A stretch of DNA of 9,153 nt from Lysinibacillus sp. (GTDB lineage: Bacteria; Bacillota; Bacilli; Bacillales_A; Planococcaceae), in the NCBI GenBank assembly GCA_012735355.1, contig JAAYHP010000290.1, positions 1-9,153 of the forward strand, in the 5' to 3' direction. A program made the position numbers and the translations under genes. The notes under the pieces are model-generated. The model saw only the letters and a list, made by a program, of their open reading frames with translations, was not told the DNA's origin and made no database searches. Shown here piece by piece: positions 6,131-9,153 of the stretch; position 1 is the first letter of the stretch, and the number at the start of each line of letters is the position of its first letter.

Positions 6131-7858
6131 GTGAAAAAAGTTTTTTCTTATTTAAAACCATATAAATGGATGGCGGTAGTGGCGCTAAGTTTAATGCTTG
6201 TGGAACTGTTAGCGGAGCTAGTGCAGCCTTTAATTATCGCCAAAATTATCGATGATGGTATCGTTGTGGAAGATTTGAATGTGATTTGGTTTTGGGGAGC
6301 TGTGCTATTGGCATTAGCTATATTTGCATTTTTGAGCGGAGTGCTGAATACATATTTTTCCTCTCACGTGGCGCAAAGCTTTGCTTACGATTTGCGCAAT
6401 GCACTATTTAGCAAGATTCAATCTTTTTCTATGGCCACTTATTTGAAGTTTCCCACATCTGGCTTAATTACTAGGCTGACGAGCGATGTGCAGCAAGTGC
6501 AAATCATTTTATTTATGAGTTTGCGCATTATGATACGAGCACCTTTATCGGTTTTATTAAGCTTGATATTGGTGTTTTTTGTAAATGTAAAAATGGCAAT
6601 GTTTCTCTTGATTGGTACACCAATTCTGCTGATATTTTTATATTTTATCGTAAAAAAAGGGAGCTTGTTATTTGGAGAAGTTCAACGGCGGGTTGATCGG
6701 GTGAACCGAGCGTTGCAAGAAAGTTTGCAAGTCCTTTATTTAGTGAAAGCCTATATGCGAAATTCTTATGAAACAGAAAAGTTTGAGCAAGTGGCTGAGG
6801 ATTTAAAAAGGGATACGATGAAAGCTTTGCGAACGATGGAATTGATGATGCCTGTCATGACTTTTGTGCTCAATGGAAGTTTACTTCTTGCCCTTTGGTT
6901 TGGTGCAAAGGAAGTGATGATGAATGAGGCGCAAGTAGGGGAATTGGTAGCCGTTGTGAATTATGCGATGCGAATTACTGGCAACTTTGCGATGTTTGCC
7001 TTTATTTTGAACGGTTTTTCCCGCGCGAAAGCGTCTAGTGAACGAATGGCAGAGATTTTAATGATTGAAGATGGATTGGAAAATATAGAAGGGAACAGTA
7101 GCGAAGAAGAGATGGACGACAAAGGTACGATTCGATTTTCTAGTGTATCCTTTGCTTATCCAAATCGTGAGAATAAGGTTTTAGAAAATATTACTTTTGA
7201 AGTGGGAAGCGGAGAGAAGCTTGCCATTATGGGAGCAACGGGAGCAGGAAAGTCAACTCTCTTAAGTTTAATTCCACGGTTTTACGAAGCTTCTGAAGGA
7301 GACATTTTCGTCAACGGACGCAAAATTAAAGATTGGTCGCTTAAGGAATTGCGTTCTGTCATCGGTTACGTTCCGCAGAAGGCCCTCCTCTTTACTGGGT
7401 CCATTGAAGAGAATGTGAAATGGGGAAAAAGAGATGCGACTTATGATGAAATCACGTCTGCTACTAAGAAAGCGCAAATTCATAGTGCGGTGGAGCGATT
7501 CCCAGAAAAATATGCAACGCGGGTAGGACAAAAAGGTGTGAATTTATCTGGTGGCCAAAAGCAACGTCTATCCATCGCAAGGGCTTTAATTCGGAAGCCA
7601 GAAATTTTGATTTTAGATGATAGTACGAGTGCCCTTGATGTGAAAACGGAAAACAAACTTTGGGAAGCTTTGAAAGAGAGTCAAGCAACGATGCTTGTAG
7701 TGACGCAAAAAGTGAGTACAGCCCAAGGAGCAGACCGGATTTTATTGTTGGATGAAGGTCGAATTGCTGCCATTGGTACCCATGATGAGCTGTTGAAGAC
7801 AAGCGAGCTTTACAAGGAAATCGCTATGTCCCAGCAGGAAAAGGTAGGTGAGGAATGA
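6131..7858 (+). CDS. Heterodimeric ABC exporter half, degenerate-site subunit (TM287/YfiB-like)
   Basis: This 575-residue protein fuses six membrane helices (about 12-292, exporter type I fold) to an ATPase domain (about 325-570). Walker A is GATGAGKST (368-376) and the signature LSGGQ (472-476) is intact. After Walker B the catalytic Glu is replaced by Asp497 (ILILDD), and the switch His is replaced by Gln526 (VTQK). The same two changes mark the TM287 subunit of the Thermotoga TM287/288 heterodimer, and the N-terminus (KKVFSYLKPYKW) also resembles TM287. Such pairs hydrolyse ATP mainly at one site, built from the partner's Walker motifs and this subunit's signature. They export lipophilic drugs or lipids. 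The overlapping next gene is the partner. GTG at 6131 is chosen over 6113 for its SD and family fit. B. subtilis YfiB is a plausible counterpart, named from memory. Substrate unknown. Confidence 0.9.
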   Translation: MKKVFSYLKPYKWMAVVALSLMLVELLAELVQPLIIAKIIDDGIVVEDLNVIWFWGAVLLALAIFAFLSGVLNTYFSSHVAQSFAYDLRNALFSKIQSFSMATYLKFPTSGLITRLTSDVQQVQIILFMSLRIMIRAPLSVLLSLILVFFVNVKMAMFLLIGTPILLIFLYFIVKKGSLLFGEVQRRVDRVNRALQESLQVLYLVKAYMRNSYETEKFEQVAEDLKRDTMKALRTMELMMPVMTFVLNGSLLLALWFGAKEVMMNEAQVGELVAVVNYAMRITGNFAMFAFILNGFSRAKASSERMAEILMIEDGLENIEGNSSEEEMDDKGTIRFSSVSFAYPNRENKVLENITFEVGSGEKLAIMGATGAGKSTLLSLIPRFYEASEGDIFVNGRKIKDWSLKELRSVIGYVPQKALLFTGSIEENVKWGKRDATYDEITSATKKAQIHSAVERFPEKYATRVGQKGVNLSGGQKQRLSIARALIRKPEILILDDSTSALDVKTENKLWEALKESQATMLVVTQKVSTAQGADRILLLDEGRIAAIGTHDELLKTSELYKEIAMSQQEKVGEE

Positions 7859-9153
7859 TGGAATTCTTAAAAAAACCTTTCGGATATGAGCCGGTTTTGA
7901 GGAAAGAAGATTTGAAGAAGGGAGCAGGAAAGCGAAAAGGTCCAAGGGCGAACGACTGGAAAAATACCCTTCTTCGCATTTGGAAAATCGTTGATGAACA
8001 AAGAGGTTTGCTTCTTGCAGTCTTCTTTATGGTGATTGTTAGTGCGATTGCTTCCTTACTAGGTCCTTTTCTGATTGGGAAAATGATTGATGAATACGTC
8101 ATTCCGATGGATATAAATGGCATGTTTACGATGATTCTTTTTTTAGTAGGGATCTATCTCGTCTATGCGGTAACGTTATTTTTACAAAATTATTGGATGG
8201 TAGGGATTGCCCAGTCAGCGGTTTATAAAATGAGAACGGGAGCTTTTGGGCATTTATTAAAGCTACCCCTTTCCTATTTCGATAAAAGACAGCATGGAGA
8301 GATTATGAGCCGTTTGACGAACGATATTGAAACGGTGAGCTCCACATTAAATACATCCTTTATTCAAGTGTTCTCAAGTATATTGACGCTAGTTGGTACT
8401 GTTGGCGTTATGCTTTATTTAAGCCCGCTTCTCACATTGATTACGATGATTGTTATTCCGTTAATGTTTATGGCGATGCGCTGGATTACGAACCGAACGA
8501 GCAAATTGTTTAAAGAGCAACAGTCGGCACTCGGAGAACTAAACGGAATGATTGAGGAAACGATTTCAGGTCAAACGATTGTAAAAGCTTTTTCTCAAGA
8601 GGAAGAAGTGAAAAAGGAATTTCGTGAAAAAAGTGATCGTTTAAAGAAAACTGGGTTTTGGGCTCTCGTTTACTCCGGTTTTATTCCGAAAGTGTTTAAT
8701 TTATTGAATCATACAAGCTTTGCCATCATTGCTGGTATCGGTGGGATTTTTGCTTACTACGGCTGGGTTACGATTGGGACTATCGTGATTTTTACTGAAT
8801 ATGCTCGCCAATTTACCCGTCCATTAAATGATTTGGCGAACCAAATTAATACGGTGTTATCGGCTATTGCAGGAGCTGAACGGGTTTTTGCCATTATGGA
8901 TGAAAAGATTGAAGACGATGACGGGAAAATTACAGTAGATTATAAAATTCGTGGGGAAGTGGAGTTTCGGAATGTAAGTTTTAAATACGAAACGAAGGAA
9001 AAGACGGATACTATTCACGATTTGAGTTTCAAAGTTCATCCTGGGCAGATGGTAGCTCTTGTCGGTCCAACGGGGGCGGGGAAAACGACGACGATGCAAC
9101 TGATTGCTCGTTTTTACGATGTAGGAAGCGGTGAAATTTTAATTGATGGGGAA
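7858..9153 (+). CDS. Heterodimeric ABC exporter half, partner subunit (TM288/YfiC-like), cut by window end
   Basis: The frame is open from the ATG at 7858 through the last base, giving 432 residues with no stop; relatives are about 600 residues, so roughly a quarter to a third is missing. A basic N-terminal extension of about 40 residues precedes six predicted membrane helices, a common feature of the longer subunit of such pairs. The start of the ATPase domain is present, with Walker A GPTGAGKT at 403-410. Signature, Walker B and switch His lie beyond the window, so the prediction that this subunit carries the competent catalytic Glu cannot be checked. The ATG overlaps the TGA of the upstream gene (TGATG), suggesting translational coupling; AGGTGAGG (7846-7853) is the SD. 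An adjacent in-frame ATG at 7855 would add one Met and is also possible. Confidence 0.9.
   Translation, partial: MEFLKKPFGYEPVLRKEDLKKGAGKRKGPRANDWKNTLLRIWKIVDEQRGLLLAVFFMVIVSAIASLLGPFLIGKMIDEYVIPMDINGMFTMILFLVGIYLVYAVTLFLQNYWMVGIAQSAVYKMRTGAFGHLLKLPLSYFDKRQHGEIMSRLTNDIETVSSTLNTSFIQVFSSILTLVGTVGVMLYLSPLLTLITMIVIPLMFMAMRWITNRTSKLFKEQQSALGELNGMIEETISGQTIVKAFSQEEEVKKEFREKSDRLKKTGFWALVYSGFIPKVFNLLNHTSFAIIAGIGGIFAYYGWVTIGTIVIFTEYARQFTRPLNDLANQINTVLSAIAGAERVFAIMDEKIEDDDGKITVDYKIRGEVEFRNVSFKYETKEKTDTIHDLSFKVHPGQMVALVGPTGAGKTTTMQLIARFYDVGSGEILIDGE

Noticed and set aside
7268..8123. Several minus-strand open frames of 67-112 codons inside the ABC genes
   Set aside because: They lie opposite clearly conserved ABC transporter coding sequence, have no family motifs and overlap one another. 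They are shadow frames.

Overview
The window is AT-rich, densely packed chromosomal DNA. Shine-Dalgarno (SD) sites of the AAGGAG/GAGGAG type, sigma-A-like promoters and the protein families point to a low-GC Gram-positive of the order Bacillales, probably near Bacillus/Lysinibacillus. The genus is an inference; there is no rRNA or other marker. I see no phage, transposon, CRISPR or plasmid genes and no RNA gene. All seven genes belong to known families, and I did not find a convincing undescribed system.

Left part (1-2950): a minus-strand, membrane-anchored polysaccharide deacetylase of the PdaC type (142-1548) is divergent from a two-gene operon (1655-2899). That operon encodes the two halves of a split ThrE/YjjP-YjjB-type threonine/serine (or dicarboxylate) exporter. 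A bidirectional hairpin terminator (2918-2948) separates the operon from the next, convergent gene.

Middle part (2957-6067): a minus-strand PAS-PAS-GGDEF-EAL protein has a complete EAL active site, while its GGDEF domain has lost catalytic and GTP-binding residues. It looks like a PAS-regulated cyclic-di-GMP phosphodiesterase. It shares a short divergent promoter region, with two good sigma-A-like promoters back to back, with a plus-strand EamA-family (DMT) transporter.

Right part (6131-9153): two overlapping genes encode the halves of a heterodimeric ABC exporter of the TM287/288, LmrCD and YfiBC kind. The first half carries the degenerate ATP site (Asp in place of the catalytic Glu, Gln in place of the switch His). 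The second half is cut by the window end just after its Walker A motif. No terminator or promoter is visible between the EamA gene and the ABC pair, so they may be cotranscribed.

The genes do not form one pathway. The common theme is the cell envelope: wall modification, efflux of small metabolites and drugs, and second-messenger signalling. Three starts were moved downstream of the longest open frame (2420, 5156, 6131) because each has a well-placed SD or family-consistent N-terminus there.
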